DNA of 64,000 nucleotides from assembly GCF_905475345.1 (NCBI RefSeq), contig NC_066587.1, forward strand, positions 1,981,570-2,045,569, given 5' to 3'. The DNA comes from Vespula vulgaris. Its lineage: Eukaryota; Arthropoda; Insecta; Hymenoptera; Vespidae. The notes beneath the pieces were generated by a model, which was not told where the DNA came from, searched no databases, and worked only from the letters and a program-made list of their open reading frames with translations. Of this stretch, positions 36,395-47,636 are shown in pieces (position 1 is the first letter of the stretch; each line of letters opens with the position of its first letter). A program made the position numbers and the translations under genes.

Positions 36395-39300
36395 GTGTTA
36401 TGTCACTTTTCCTTCTCCTCTTCTTCCATCACTATACTTCTGCTTTTGCCACCAGTAACTCTCGTCATTGTTACCCACAGTTATAATTGAAATCTCTTTA
36501 ATATTTGTTTCGTTTGCTCCTTTTTCGTTTTCTTTGCTCTTTCCATTTGAATAAACCACCAGTGAATATTTTAATATAAAACAATAATAATAAAAAGAAG
36601 AGATAGTTTATCAACGATGACTGTAAAAATCTCATCGCGGTAGGTTAATCCTTTATATTTAAGATTATGGTCAGCCATTGTTGTTGTTGTTGTTGCTGTT
36701 ATTGTCTTTTTCCTCTCCCCCTACCCCTTCTGTAATCATTATGATCGAAGTGTTAATATTGACAAATATTATTGACATTATTATTTCTTTTTTAACTTTA
36801 TTAATAATTATTATTGAATGAAACATCGAAAAAATCTTATCTCAAACTTTGAAATTTCAGTGTTCGAGAAACACATCAAATAGCCGAGGCACAACAAGAA
36901 AAAAATGCTAAGTTGCGGGAAGCCTTTGGAATATCAGAATTCTTCGTGGAAGGAAGTAGCCTAGATCCGGAAAGGCGGGCACGAGAAGCCGAGGCAAGAG
37001 CGGCGGCGAACAAGGTTTATGAATTAGTTCGTACTCCGAGCCCTGCTCCGGATACTACCTCTGCTCCGGAAAAGAAGAATAAGAGAAAACGTTCTGGTAG
37101 CACGTCCAAGAAGAAAAAGGGAAAGAAGCATAAAAAAGAAAGGTATAAAACAATGAACTGTGCAGAGGTCAATGGAGACTGGACTCGGATTTTTGCTGTT
37201 TTATAATTAGATATGTACATACATATCTATACATATTGTGTGTGTGTGTGTATATATACGTATATGTATATATATATACATAGACTATACATATACACAT
37301 ATTATATATATGTGCATATATGTATGTATGTATAATATATATATATAGTGAGGGGTCAGAGAGGAAGTGGAACAGTATGTTTGTTCATATATGTTATATG
37401 TATATATATATACATACACGCGCGGATAAGATTTATTGGATTATATATCGAAACTATGCCGTCGTTAATTAATCTTAACGAAATATATAAAAATCTTTTT
37501 TGTAATATCAACGCGATGGCATATACGAGTCGAGGCTCCAAGACTGCACAATCCGTCCCCTGTAGTTCCCCATTTTTCCTTAATTAATTATTCATTTATC
37601 GCAACTCCACTCGTTCATTTGCTTATTACACGTCTACTTATCGGATACTGAATCATTACTCGCCTACTATTTCATGCCCCATACAACTTTCTCTGTTTCA
37701 AACAGAACTAAGGAGGACTGAATGCCTATCTAATAGGCTTAATAGGTAAGTATGGACGTCGCGTACATTTACCGAACAAAAAAAAAGAAAAGAAAAAAGA
37801 AATGTTTCAATAGATAATATGCTGTTTACCGCGAAATAAATTGTTAAATTTATTGCATTTTCATTGAGTATTTAGGTCCTTTATAAATGTAGGCGCGATT
37901 AACTATTATTAATATTTCCATTTATTGCAATTTTTCTTAGAGGTAAATGTTTGTTGCATTTTCTTTATTCATGTTTTCTAATCACTAACAATATCTTCTT
38001 TTATCGTTTATTGATCTCAATCAGATGATCAAAACGATATCACTCAAATATCATTGGCAAACATTTACCTGGCGTACAACACTAAGCACAGGTTTAATAT
38101 AACGCACATTATGTTGCGTACATTCATGCATTTCTATCTTTGTTGTTGTTATCGATAAAGCTTGTTGTTAATGTCATCTCTCTATTTTTTTCTGACAAGT
38201 CCGTCCCTATCGATGGTTATCAAGGTAATGCTAATCCCATATTATATCAATACTCCTCATACTTTGTATACTTGTCTTTTGTAATTTTTTGAAAGATTTA
38301 GTTTTTTATTAAAAGGAGAAGATTTAAAATTTGTAATTATTTATAGCTTTTTTAAATGTTTTAGAAGAAACAATGAAAAAACTAAATCTTTCAAAATAAA
38401 AAATACAAAAAAAATACTTATGTAGTCAATTCGTTAGCTATAGCCGGAACATTGTGACTTTCACCTGTGCATTTATCGTTGTTTTACGTCTTTTATTTGT
38501 TTTTCACTTGGAATTGCAGTGATATATTAATCCTTGCTGAAATAATTTATGAAAGATATTATTATACACTGCATTACCAAAGTTATGTAAGTTCGATTTT
38601 ATTTTTCAATTTGGGACTATAACTCAATACTCAAAGAATTTTCTGTGTGAAATTTTATTGGCAATGTGTTCTCTCGATTATTAAAACAAAGCTATTCGCT
38701 GTTACATATGGTTAAAAGCATTAAGCGTGAGGTAGCTTATGCAGTTAAAGTGAAATACTCGTTTGACACACAAGTATATATATACTACAAAGGCTTTCTT
38801 TATTGTCAGCACAAGGTATGCACTTGTCGACAGGAAGACGCCCACTGCAAGATTTAATAAATATAAATATCATTTTAAAAAATTCATAACAATTATTTTT
38901 GCAGAATCTTTAAACTAATGCAATACGAATTTCATAGGTCCGAATCTCCAAGGACGTCCAAGAAAAAAGAAAAAGCTAAGAAAAAGAAAAAGGAGAAAAA
39001 ACACAAAAAGGTAGAGGCCAGTTCTTCTGACAGTGAATCCAGTGATGATACCGAAGAGAGCTGGTAATTATTATATACAAGATTCAATTTATAAAATCTC
39101 TCATTTTTATTAAATAAAATATATATTTTTACATAGGAATTTATAATAATGAAAAAATATTTAATGTTATGATCCTTAGTTCGTCTGAAGCTGAATCAAA
39201 AAAGAAGAAAAAGAAGAAAAAAAAGAAAAACAAAGTTGAAGGAAAAGAAAAATCTGAGGTAAGAAATTATATTGTAACATTAAGAATAAAAAAAAAAAAA

Positions 39301-39859
39301 CAAAAAAAAGCAAAAAAAATAGTATGTGCAAAATTTCCCCTGCTCTTTTTCTATAACGCACGCATGAATACGGATACACGATAAACGAGCAAACGCAGAA
39401 AGGTGAAGCATGTATGCCACAGCATGCAACATTTTAGTTTGTTATATTGAATTAGTTGCGAATTCACATTAAACTATCCACATCTTTATGTTTATATTTA
39501 TTTTCGAATCAATATACAAAATTCGCTCTATTTAATTATCTTAACATTTTATCTGATTTTTCAAGTTAACAGTCATTATTTCTAAGTATAAATCTCGGTA
39601 TGTTTGTAATTATCAGCGCCATTTGACAGGATACATTCCCTAAGTGAGTACCAGATATGCCGCTACTCGTGTATTATACGTATTACAAATTTATTATTTG
39701 TACGAATCTGTACGAATTTTTATGATTGTTGTATATTTCACATATTCGTTTTGTAACAAGCACTATCTTATTATGCAATAATTTAGTTTAGGAAATTGCT
39801 TATTCTTGAACAAATACTCTTGTTATAAGAAATATGTGTGTGTATATACACATACATAC

Positions 39860-39902
<43 letters not shown>

Positions 39903-42900
39903 ATATGTAATATATATATGTATATGTATATATTATTTTTTGTTTAAGCTATTATGAGCTTTTGACTAAGTATCGATAATGCATTATTATAAATATTCCA
40001 AGTTAATCTATTAAAAATAAAAAAAAGGGAGAAAGTAATATTAAGTTGATAAACAAAAATATTAAAGACATAATAGGAATAAGCAGATTCCAAAGAATGA
40101 GCAGTTTGCATGATCGATGTAAGATAGTTACTTTAATAATTTTCATTAATATATAGTTTATTTTCTTATAGAAGAAAAAAGCAGCACTAAAGAGGAAACA
40201 TCAATCAACGGATAGCTCTACAGACAAGTAAATGAAATAATTTCTATTAATATTTTAATCATTTTCTTTCGCTCATTCTATAAAGTTAATCATGTTATCA
40301 AAATATATTTTAGTTCTCCAGAGAGGCCAAAGAAAAGTGCGAAACATGATAAAGTTATTATAGAAAAGAATACATTTGATGAAGGTGAAAATGTTACAAA
40401 AGAGTATCGAGTAAATAGATCTCCAAAAAAAGCAGTGGAAAGATCATCTCGCAATGAAACACCACCTATCAAGAAAAAGGAATCAGTCGCAAAGAAAACT
40501 ACTATTACAGATAAAAGAGATAAATCACCGATTACACATAAAACCCCACCACCTAGGCGTCATAGATCTCCATCCAGAGGTAGAGCAGATAGAGGAAGAT
40601 CTCCTAGAAGATATTCGAGATCACGACGCGTGACATCTTCTCCGAGAAGAAGAAGGATTTCAAGGTCACCTCGACGTTATAATAGATTTTCTATTTCAAG
40701 AAGTAGAAGTCGATCGAGATATGATCGTTATGGATCAAGACGTAGACTTTCTCCGATACATAGACGTAGGAGATCAGATTCTCGTAAAAGATCTAGATCT
40801 CCAAGAAGACCAAAAGAAAGGAGAGACAAATCGCAGGAGCGTCGTAGAAGCCGCACTAGATCCAAGAGTAGATCTAGACGATCGTCTTTGAGTTATTCAC
40901 CAGTACGGAAAAATCCGGAACGTTATAAGGATATATTAGAAGATAAGAAAAAGCGAGAACAAAAAAGAGATCGGGATGTTAGGCAAAAATCTCGATCAAT
41001 ATCGAAAGGTAGAAAAATACAAATGATTACTCCACGAGTAAGTTTGAGATCTTCTAGTGAAGATGAGGGTGATATAGCGGACGATGAACCTAAACAAGAA
41101 GATGAGGAAAAAATTAAGGAATTGAACACGTTGAAACGTTTACAAAGTGGATTAGCTGCGAAGGCTAGAGAAACGTTAGGGAAAAAAGTGATAAGTCCTA
41201 TAAAAGTTAAATTAGAAAAAAAAGAAGAATCAGTTTTCGATATAGCATTACCGGTGGAACCACCAAAACTAACAGAAGACCCAACAAATTCTTCTTCCAA
41301 AGAAAAATTAATCTCCCCTGTACGTTTACTTCCTGTACAATCACCAGTTTCCAGTCGATCACCTTCACCAGCATTACCATTGACTCGTGAAGAAGCTGCT
41401 ATCAAAATTCGATCACCTAGCGAATCGCCACCTCCCCTGTCGCAAACACTATTGGATAAAACTAGTCCAAAGTCGCCAGTTATGTCGGCAACTGCAACAA
41501 CAACAACAACAACAACAAAACAGTTCTCTTCGGGTCCTAGTAATTCTAAGAAGAGTTCTCCTATAATTCTCCAGAAACCTTCTCCAAAAAGTAATTCTTT
41601 GACACATTCACCACCTACTACGACTTCTCACAAAGATGTTATAATAAAGTTAAGATCTCCAAGTGAGTCACCACCATCTTTACCAAGTGACACAATTCAC
41701 AAATCCGACACAAGATCTAGATCTCCGAGTACATCGAAGAGAAATTCTCCAATACCTAGAAAACATTCTTTAAGAGAGAAATCATATTCTAGATCCCCAT
41801 CCAGATCATACACAAGGTCATTATCTTTGGAAAAGAGGTCTTCCAGATCACCGAGACACCGTTCAAGATCTTTATCCAGAAATAGATCGCATTCGCGTGC
41901 TCGTAGCAAAAAATCAGTATCTCCAAAGCACAGACCATCGAGATCCGGATCTAGATCAAAGAAATCACCAAATTCTCTTCAAACACACTCGAAAAGAATA
42001 TCAAGGTCAAGATCTTCCTCTGGATCAAAACACTCTCCATCGAGATCCGCGTCAAGATCAAAAAAGTCACCTTCCCAATCGCCTGGAAAGTCAAGATCTA
42101 GAAGTAGAAGCATATCGTTGTCTAAAAGATCTAGAAGTTGTTCTTTATCGAAAAAATCCAGAAGTAGATCTTTGTCGAAGGAATCTAGAAGTTGTTCGAT
42201 AACTAAAAAATCAAGAAGTCGTTCTTTATCTAAAAAATCGAGAAGTCGTTCAGCCTCAAAGAAATGCAGAAGTCGTTCGTTATCAAAAAAATCAAGAAGT
42301 CGATCTAGATCGGCATCTAGAATGTCAAGAGAGAAAGAAAAGCGAAGTAGAAGTAGAAGTACCTCTCGTTCTTCTGTCAGGTATAGATCTTTCGATATTT
42401 ACATTGACATTCTTCCTGTATTGTTCGAGTGTAATTGAAATAAACAAATTATGTTTAGTTCGGCAAGGCATAGTCGTCGCAGCTTTTCAAGTTCTACACG
42501 GTCAACCAGCAGCGTTTCTAGTAGATCCTCGCGCTCAACTTCCAGCAGTTCGGGTTCTAGTAGATCCCGTTCACCGTCTATACCACGTCGTCATGGTTCG
42601 CCTAGTTTTCTTGATAGACGTCGTATTACAAGGTAAATCGTGTAATTAGAAAAATTCTTCTATTATAGCAATATGTTTACACACAAAATGCACCAAGGTA
42701 AATCTGTAATATCCCTTTTCATCAATTTTCGTAGAGTATATTGCTTATTTTTTAGATTTTATTTTATTTATTTTTATTTCAATTTTTTGTTCTTTTCCTT
42801 TCCCTCCATTTTATCATTATTTCAGTTTTTTGAATTTGAAATTATTTTATAAACATTTTTCTACATTGTATTCGTTAGCGAACATTGTATTTAAAAAATA

Positions 42901-44264
42901 AAATAGATATCCTGAAAATATGTCAAGGGGATAAAAGTGAAATTTTTGTCTATAATTCTTTGCTAATCTCTTCTCTCTCTTATAAATATTTTTCTTAAGT
43001 TATTATACATTAGGTAATTCTCTAATACTATTTTGTGTTTGTTATGTCAAACAGGGACAGATCGAGGGGCAGGCATAGAAGATAAAACTATGGCTACACT
43101 CAGACATTTGTTACTTTACTACACAGTTGACATAGCAATAATTTCATATTAGTCTTTTTTCTTTACAACAGAAAAAACTTATTTTGTGATTTCAGTCAGA
43201 ATTCACAATTATTGGAACAGTATAACAGAATTAATGATATATATATATATTTGAGAAATTACATAGCTTAATTTGATTATAATGCAAAACAAAAATATAT
43301 TGAATTCTTTATTTAATGTCGCTTTTAAAATAAGTGTAAATGCAGTCGTTTTTCTATAAATTTAAATAGTTTTAATGTCGAGCACATTTTGTCTCCTCAT
43401 TCATACAATGTTTATTGTCAAACGAAGTTAGATTAAATCAACAGTGTCCCAGTATTCGCATATATAAATTTTTTTTAAAAAAATTAAATTATCATATATT
43501 TCGTTAATTTTTCCTTTATATATCTATATATACTCATTATTGACTTATAAATGTTATGTAGATGTAGCATGTGTGTATTTTCTTATAAGTTATTGTAAAT
43601 TTAAATATTTACAGTAGAAATTGACTCTTTTTATTTTATTTTGAAGTCGATCACATAAAAATAAAATATTCATTTATTTTAGTCTGAGCTTCTTTTTAGT
43701 CCGATTATATTTTCACTGTGTTTATAAGTAGAAAAAGAATATAGTTATAATTTTTGCAAGGTAAGTAACACATTTTTCTTTTGCATGATTCACTTTTGCA
43801 ATTGCATGACGTCATTTCATAAGCATGCTCGCAAAAAAACAATTTGATTGAAATAATAATTACGATTAAATATTGAAACATATATGTTTGATTACGTTAA
43901 CAAAGTAATATGTATTAATATGATATATTATCAAGAATTATTCAATATTTTATTCATAATAATTAACCATTAGATGTAATTCGTTATTAATATTTTTATG
44001 ATATAACAATTGATATATGTATATAATAAATATAATTCAGTCTCATTCAGAATTCACATTGGAGCTATATATGATCTCCTTTTTGTCATGATACTTACAC
44101 TCATTAATTTTAGTGCCAGGAAACGACCGATCCCATATCATCGACCAACTCCAACGCCGCCTTCATCACCAAGTAGTTCAGAGAGCAGTAGACACAGTAA
44201 CTGGTCGAGTCAGAGTCATCGATCAAGCTGCTCTCCGAGTCGAAGTCCATCTTACACACGTTGA
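32130..44264 (+). CDS. Srrm234: Srrm2/3/4-type splicing factor, cwf21 domain to eMIC domain (long isoform)
   Basis: Invertebrates carry one gene for the vertebrate SRRM2, SRRM3 and SRRM4 proteins, SR-related spliceosome factors. Exons are 32,130-32,359, 32,707-32,811, 36,861-37,142, 38,938-39,063, 39,180-39,258, 40,172-40,227, 40,314-42,380, 42,459-42,632 and 44,114-44,264, closing in phase for 1,089 residues. The N-terminus MYNGIGLQTPRGSGTNGHVQ and the following ILDHVRKRKVEVKCAELADILEEQG are the cwf21 domain, which contacts the spliceosome core. VRETHQIAEAQQEKN and EAFGISEFFVEGSSLDPERR are conserved in SRRM2. A lysine-rich stretch and a very long RS/SP domain follow. The last two exons encode RRRITSARKRPIPYHRPTP, the eMIC signature that in SRRM3/4 promotes inclusion of neural microexons. 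The start is the ATG directly before YNGIGL. Confidence 0.92.
33420..33650. promoter_or_regulatory. GC-richer island in Srrm234 intron 2, candidate second promoter
   Basis: Within otherwise very AT-rich intron this stretch is rich in CpG (AGCGCCGGCGCT, GACGACGG, GCGACGATGCGACG). It also has an arthropod initiator-like TCAGT at 33,603-33,607. It lies about 1.6 kb before the alternative first coding exon and could drive it. The intervening 33.7-35.2 kb is purine-rich with only short frames and would then be 5' UTR or intron. Confidence 0.35.
35245..35522 (+). CDS. Srrm234: Alternative first coding exon of Srrm234 (SRRM4-like N-terminus)
   Basis: The frame opens with ATG at 35,245 and runs 92 codons plus two bases to a donor AG|GTAAAT. 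The two spare bases match the phase in which cwf21 exon 2 (ending 32,811) joins the exon at 36,861, so splicing gives ...VVS-VRETHQ in frame. The peptide starts MTMSTTTPIPTPTQ and contains RAFFETLWRGNFFLD, then a basic stretch and the cysteine cluster HCCCCQ. The FFETLWRGNF part resembles the start of vertebrate SRRM4 (LFEKFWRGTF), a protein that also lacks cwf21. A product from this start would have 1,070 residues with the eMIC ending. Composition is more GC-rich and codon-like than the surrounding intron. Whether a promoter lies just upstream is inferred. Confidence 0.7.
36311..36394. repeat. (CT)n microsatellite in Srrm234 intron
   Basis: A nearly pure CT run of about 84 bases follows a GC-rich stretch (36,110-36,300). 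It lies about 465 bases before the exon at 36,861. It gives rise to meaningless poly-Ser/Leu frames. Confidence 0.9.
38905..38937 (+). other. Srrm234: In-frame 33-nt extension of Srrm234 exon 4 by an upstream acceptor
   Basis: The proximal acceptor (TTTCATAG, ending 38,937) has a weak tract. A stronger one, ATTATTTTTGCAG, ends at 38,904. Using it adds exactly 33 bases in frame (eleven residues, IFKLMQYEFHR), with no stop. Either could be the main site. Confidence 0.5.
39857..39930. repeat. (TATATG)n-type microsatellite in Srrm234 intron 5
   Basis: Repeated TATATG units shift into TAATATG and TATATATG; simple sequence only. Confidence 0.8.
43055..43085 (+). CDS. Srrm234: Alternative last coding exon of Srrm234, without eMIC
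   Basis: The acceptor GTCAAACAG ends at 43,054. Joined to the exon ending 42,632 the frame reads RRRIT-R-DRSRGRHRR-stop (TAA 43,083-43,085), giving a 1,049-residue protein that lacks ARKRPIPYHRP and what follows. An AATAAA at 43,660-43,665 could end this transcript before the eMIC exon at 44,114. Reading straight through the exon-8 donor also stops at once (AGG TAA), so three endings are possible. Confidence 0.7.
43807..43814. promoter_or_regulatory. CRE octamer TGACGTCA in the intron before the eMIC exon
   Basis: A perfect CREB/ATF octamer lies about 300 bases upstream of the eMIC exon. It is a motif match only; an 8-mer can occur by chance. Confidence 0.25.
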
Positions 44265-45360
44265 AACGTATTAATCGAATTGTCCTTAAAAGAGAACATA
44301 ACGTTCCTTTCTATTATATCAAATTTGGAATAAGCTCATTTGTTTGTTTATAATAGCGCATACCTAAGAAATTGTCCATAGTTTATTACATATTCCATTC
44401 CAAATTTGATAGATATAGTTTTAAATCTTCATAAATTCTTTATGAACAAATTTGCTCTCCTTTAAATCTTCTAACTTGATAATACTCATCGATGGTTGCT
44501 CTCATCTCTTAAATATTATGAATTTAAGTATATTAGTATTATTCCCCTTCCGGATAACCGATCCTCTTTCCAAAGAAAAAGAAATTATAGATCATATTTG
44601 TAGTAGATACGATGCATGCATTTTGGCAAAACAATACTATAAAGCACTTTGTATAGTAAAGTTAAGTTGATATAATATTTATTTTATTATAATTTATTCT
44701 CGAAAACGTATCAAATAACGTTGGGAAAGATGATATTTTAATAATAATGGTAATATGTGTAACTTATGAAACTTTTATAAAGAAAGAAAAGTGTTTAAGT
44801 TACAACTCTTAGATTTGAGGTAATGGAATCTTTCTAAAAAAAAAAACGATGTGTGTCCCAACACCATAAACTTTAACATTGTATAAGCAATATAAGAATA
44901 GGAGATTATATCATTAATTACATTAATACTAAACATCTTTACTCTAAGGATTTATATAATTATTTAATATTTATTATTTCTGAAGAAAAAAAAACAATTC
45001 TCCATTTTAACTGATAATACTATGTATGTACATTTTAATAATTACTTGATTGTGTAAAATTGTTTGTTATACAAACACGTGCTAGTCAAATTTTATGTGT
45101 TACTAGTGAGAAATAATGTTCTTAAAGTTCAACTTATTTGAAAAATGATTGTAAGTCACTTTTCCTGTGCAATGTTTTCCTGCCATTACTTGTATAAATA
45201 GATGTGCCTATTCTTTAGAAAAATTATTTCAGCTCTATTACATTCAGTATAAATTACTTTCTATAAATATATAATGGTATTCATTTATTTATTTATTTAT
45301 TTTATTTATATACTAATTATTTATTTATTATTTATATATATTTTTGTATTAAATAATATG

Positions 45361-45413
<53 letters not shown>

Positions 45414-46293
45414 CGCTTTGTCCATGGTAAATATTTGACAAAGCACAGAGGGAATTATAGCAATGAATATTTGTTTGCAATACTCCACCTACCTATATAT
45501 AAATAAGTCATAAATGTTATTTGGTCATAAGACCAGGCAGCGTACCAAAAGACATAACTAGACTCTAGTCTTATTTATTCAAGAGTTAAGTCTTAAAGAT
45601 GTATGTATAAGGTTGAAAAAATCATGTTTGGAAAATCTACATTATTTATAAATAGAAGAGACCTGTATAATGTTAGGGCTGAATAAAGTACTATTACAAA
45701 CATATAAAATATTTAAGATCTCTTTCTAATTATTATATCTATCGTTCTACCACAGTTTTATACAGAAAATTTCTTTTTCTGATCGTGGTAAATAGTACAA
45801 AAAATTGATTTGTGTCCTACAATATTTTTTTTGAGAACAATTATAAAGAGTACTTTACACAGTCCTAAATAACATTAGTTCATTGTAATGACTGATACAA
45901 TTTATCAAATATATTTGTCAATTGCAGTGGTGACCATTACCATACATATCTATATTATCTATTGACTATTCTTTTAAGCCTTTAAAATATTCCATATATA
46001 ATACTTCATTTAATAATATCTTTTTACCTATAGCATTTTTTGCAGCTTAATTTGGATCTGATATTTATTTAACTATATTATACCATTAAAACTTCTCTAC
46101 TTATTACGAACATATGCTTCCTTTAAGGATCAAAATAAAAATAGATAGGTATCAATATATATAATTTCTCTCATTATCCTAAAATACACCACTAGCTTTT
46201 GACAGCAATATTTGCTGTTTATAACTTAACTGAAGCAACTGTTATTATCATTAAAAGAAAACAAATATACAAACATATATATATATATACAAC

Positions 46294-46328
<35 letters not shown>

Positions 46329-46665
46329 GTGTATGTGTGTGCGTGTGTCTGATAATACCTGATCATTCCTGTAACATATTCTGTATTGTTGTTGTGTGAT
46401 TAAATCAAAGCTTGAACATTAGAATTGTTTATTAATTACACCAGTAGCCACTTTTATTTGTAAACAACTTTGCACAATATAATAACTATTTCATGAAATA
46501 CATCCCAAATATTAATTTAAACTATCTTTACATTTTTATTATATAATTAATGTAAAAATACCTGTATGCGTGTGTGTGTGTGTGTGTGTGTTCTTTTTAT
46601 TTCGATTATTTAATTTTTTTATTTTTATACATACCAATTAAAATCAATAACATTATATTAAAATA
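44265..46665. other. Srrm234 3' region and intergenic AT-rich DNA
   Basis: It probably holds the 3' UTR of the eMIC transcript. It contains TTTA-rich runs near 45,285-45,330, a pure (TA)n at 45,365-45,411, further TA runs near 46,280-46,325 and a (GT)n at 46,569-46,591. I see no coding potential. TTTATT at 46,596-46,601 reads as AATAAA for the minus-strand Pxmp2 gene. Confidence 0.6.
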
Positions 46666-47244
46666 TTACTTCTTTGATTTCTTATCAGTAACAGATGCTT
46701 TTTTGCATTCATTAGTGAGATAAATTGACCATATAAAACTGATTAAATCTAATATTAAAACGCGTAACTAAAAGAAAGAAAGAAAGAAAAAAGATTATTA
46801 AAGTATTGTCTAAAAAAATTAAATATTAAATTTAAATTTTGTGCATACCATTGAGGGAACATATTTTACATTGATAAATTGAAATAATGTTAAATATTTG
46901 AGATTGGCTAGAAGAACAGGCCAGTAAAGCTTTTGTAATTGTTCCTTTGAAGCTTTGTGAGATTTACCCTGGTAATAATAAAATTATACATTAAAATCAT
47001 TCTTCAGAAATTATATCAATCATTCATCAATCAATCAAATTTACCTCTAATCGAGCAAGTATGTATAACGTTAGTGCTTGGAAGCAAGGTGTATAAATCA
47101 ATCTTTCTATCAGAAGCAAAGTCAATGGATATTTTGTCAAGGAACGTGTATATAAATAAAAATAATGTGGTACAGAACCTCCTAATAATAATCTGTAACA
47201 TATTATTATATATCTCTATCTATGTCTTAGATATTTAAAAAATG

Positions 47245-47307
<63 letters not shown>

Positions 47308-47636
47308 TGTATGTTACCCAAAAAGACCAAATGCAATAAGTCTATCTTCATCTATAGATTTCCTCCCAGTTAACTTCTGGTGTATTAAATTTCCCAAAAC
47401 ATTAATAATGCAGCTACAATAAGATATTTTTATAAAAATTTTGTACAACGTAAAACTAAGATATAACCATACTTTGCGACATATGTGTGCATACATGTAC
47501 GTACGTATATATATATATATAAACACACATAAAATTACCTGGCAATTGCTTTTGTTTTCACCGGATTACTATAAAGATATTGAAAATAGACACTTGCAAA
47601 ATTGTATATCATTTCCGTTGGTTTTGAAAACGCCAT
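46666..47636 (-). CDS. Pxmp2: Peroxisomal membrane protein 2 (PMP22), Mpv17 family
   Basis: PXMP2 is a four-helix channel-forming protein of the peroxisome membrane that passes small solutes. Exons from 5' to 3' are 47,539-47,636, 47,318-47,413, 47,045-47,192, 46,849-46,968 and 46,666-46,767, closing in phase for 187 residues (human 195). Family features are YLYSNPVKTKAIASC near the start, LGNLIHQ, FGLLLGGSVPHYFY, the LLLIERLIYTPCF segment, and LYWPVLLANLKYLTLFQFINVKYVP, the Mpv17/PMP22 signature. The C-terminus is a charged KKASVTDKKSKK tail. Mpv17 itself is the main alternative, but the N-terminal YLYSNPVKTKA and the final helix fit PXMP2 better. Ercc6 lies head to head at 1.8 kb. Confidence 0.88.
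47245..47303. repeat. (AT)n microsatellite in Pxmp2 intron 2
   Basis: About 59 bases of pure AT lie directly beside the exon ending at 47,318. Confidence 0.9.

Noticed and set aside
36180..36490. Three overlapping Ser/Leu-rich frames
   Set aside because: They are the (CT)n microsatellite read in three frames.
38666..38857. 63-codon frame in Srrm234 intron 3
   Set aside because: It has a plausible internal look but no suitable acceptor and donor in the phase of the neighbouring exons, and no known motif.
40923..41405. 160-codon minus-strand frame opposite the Srrm234 RS domain
   Set aside because: It is the shadow of a low-complexity coding exon whose sense frame fits the gene.
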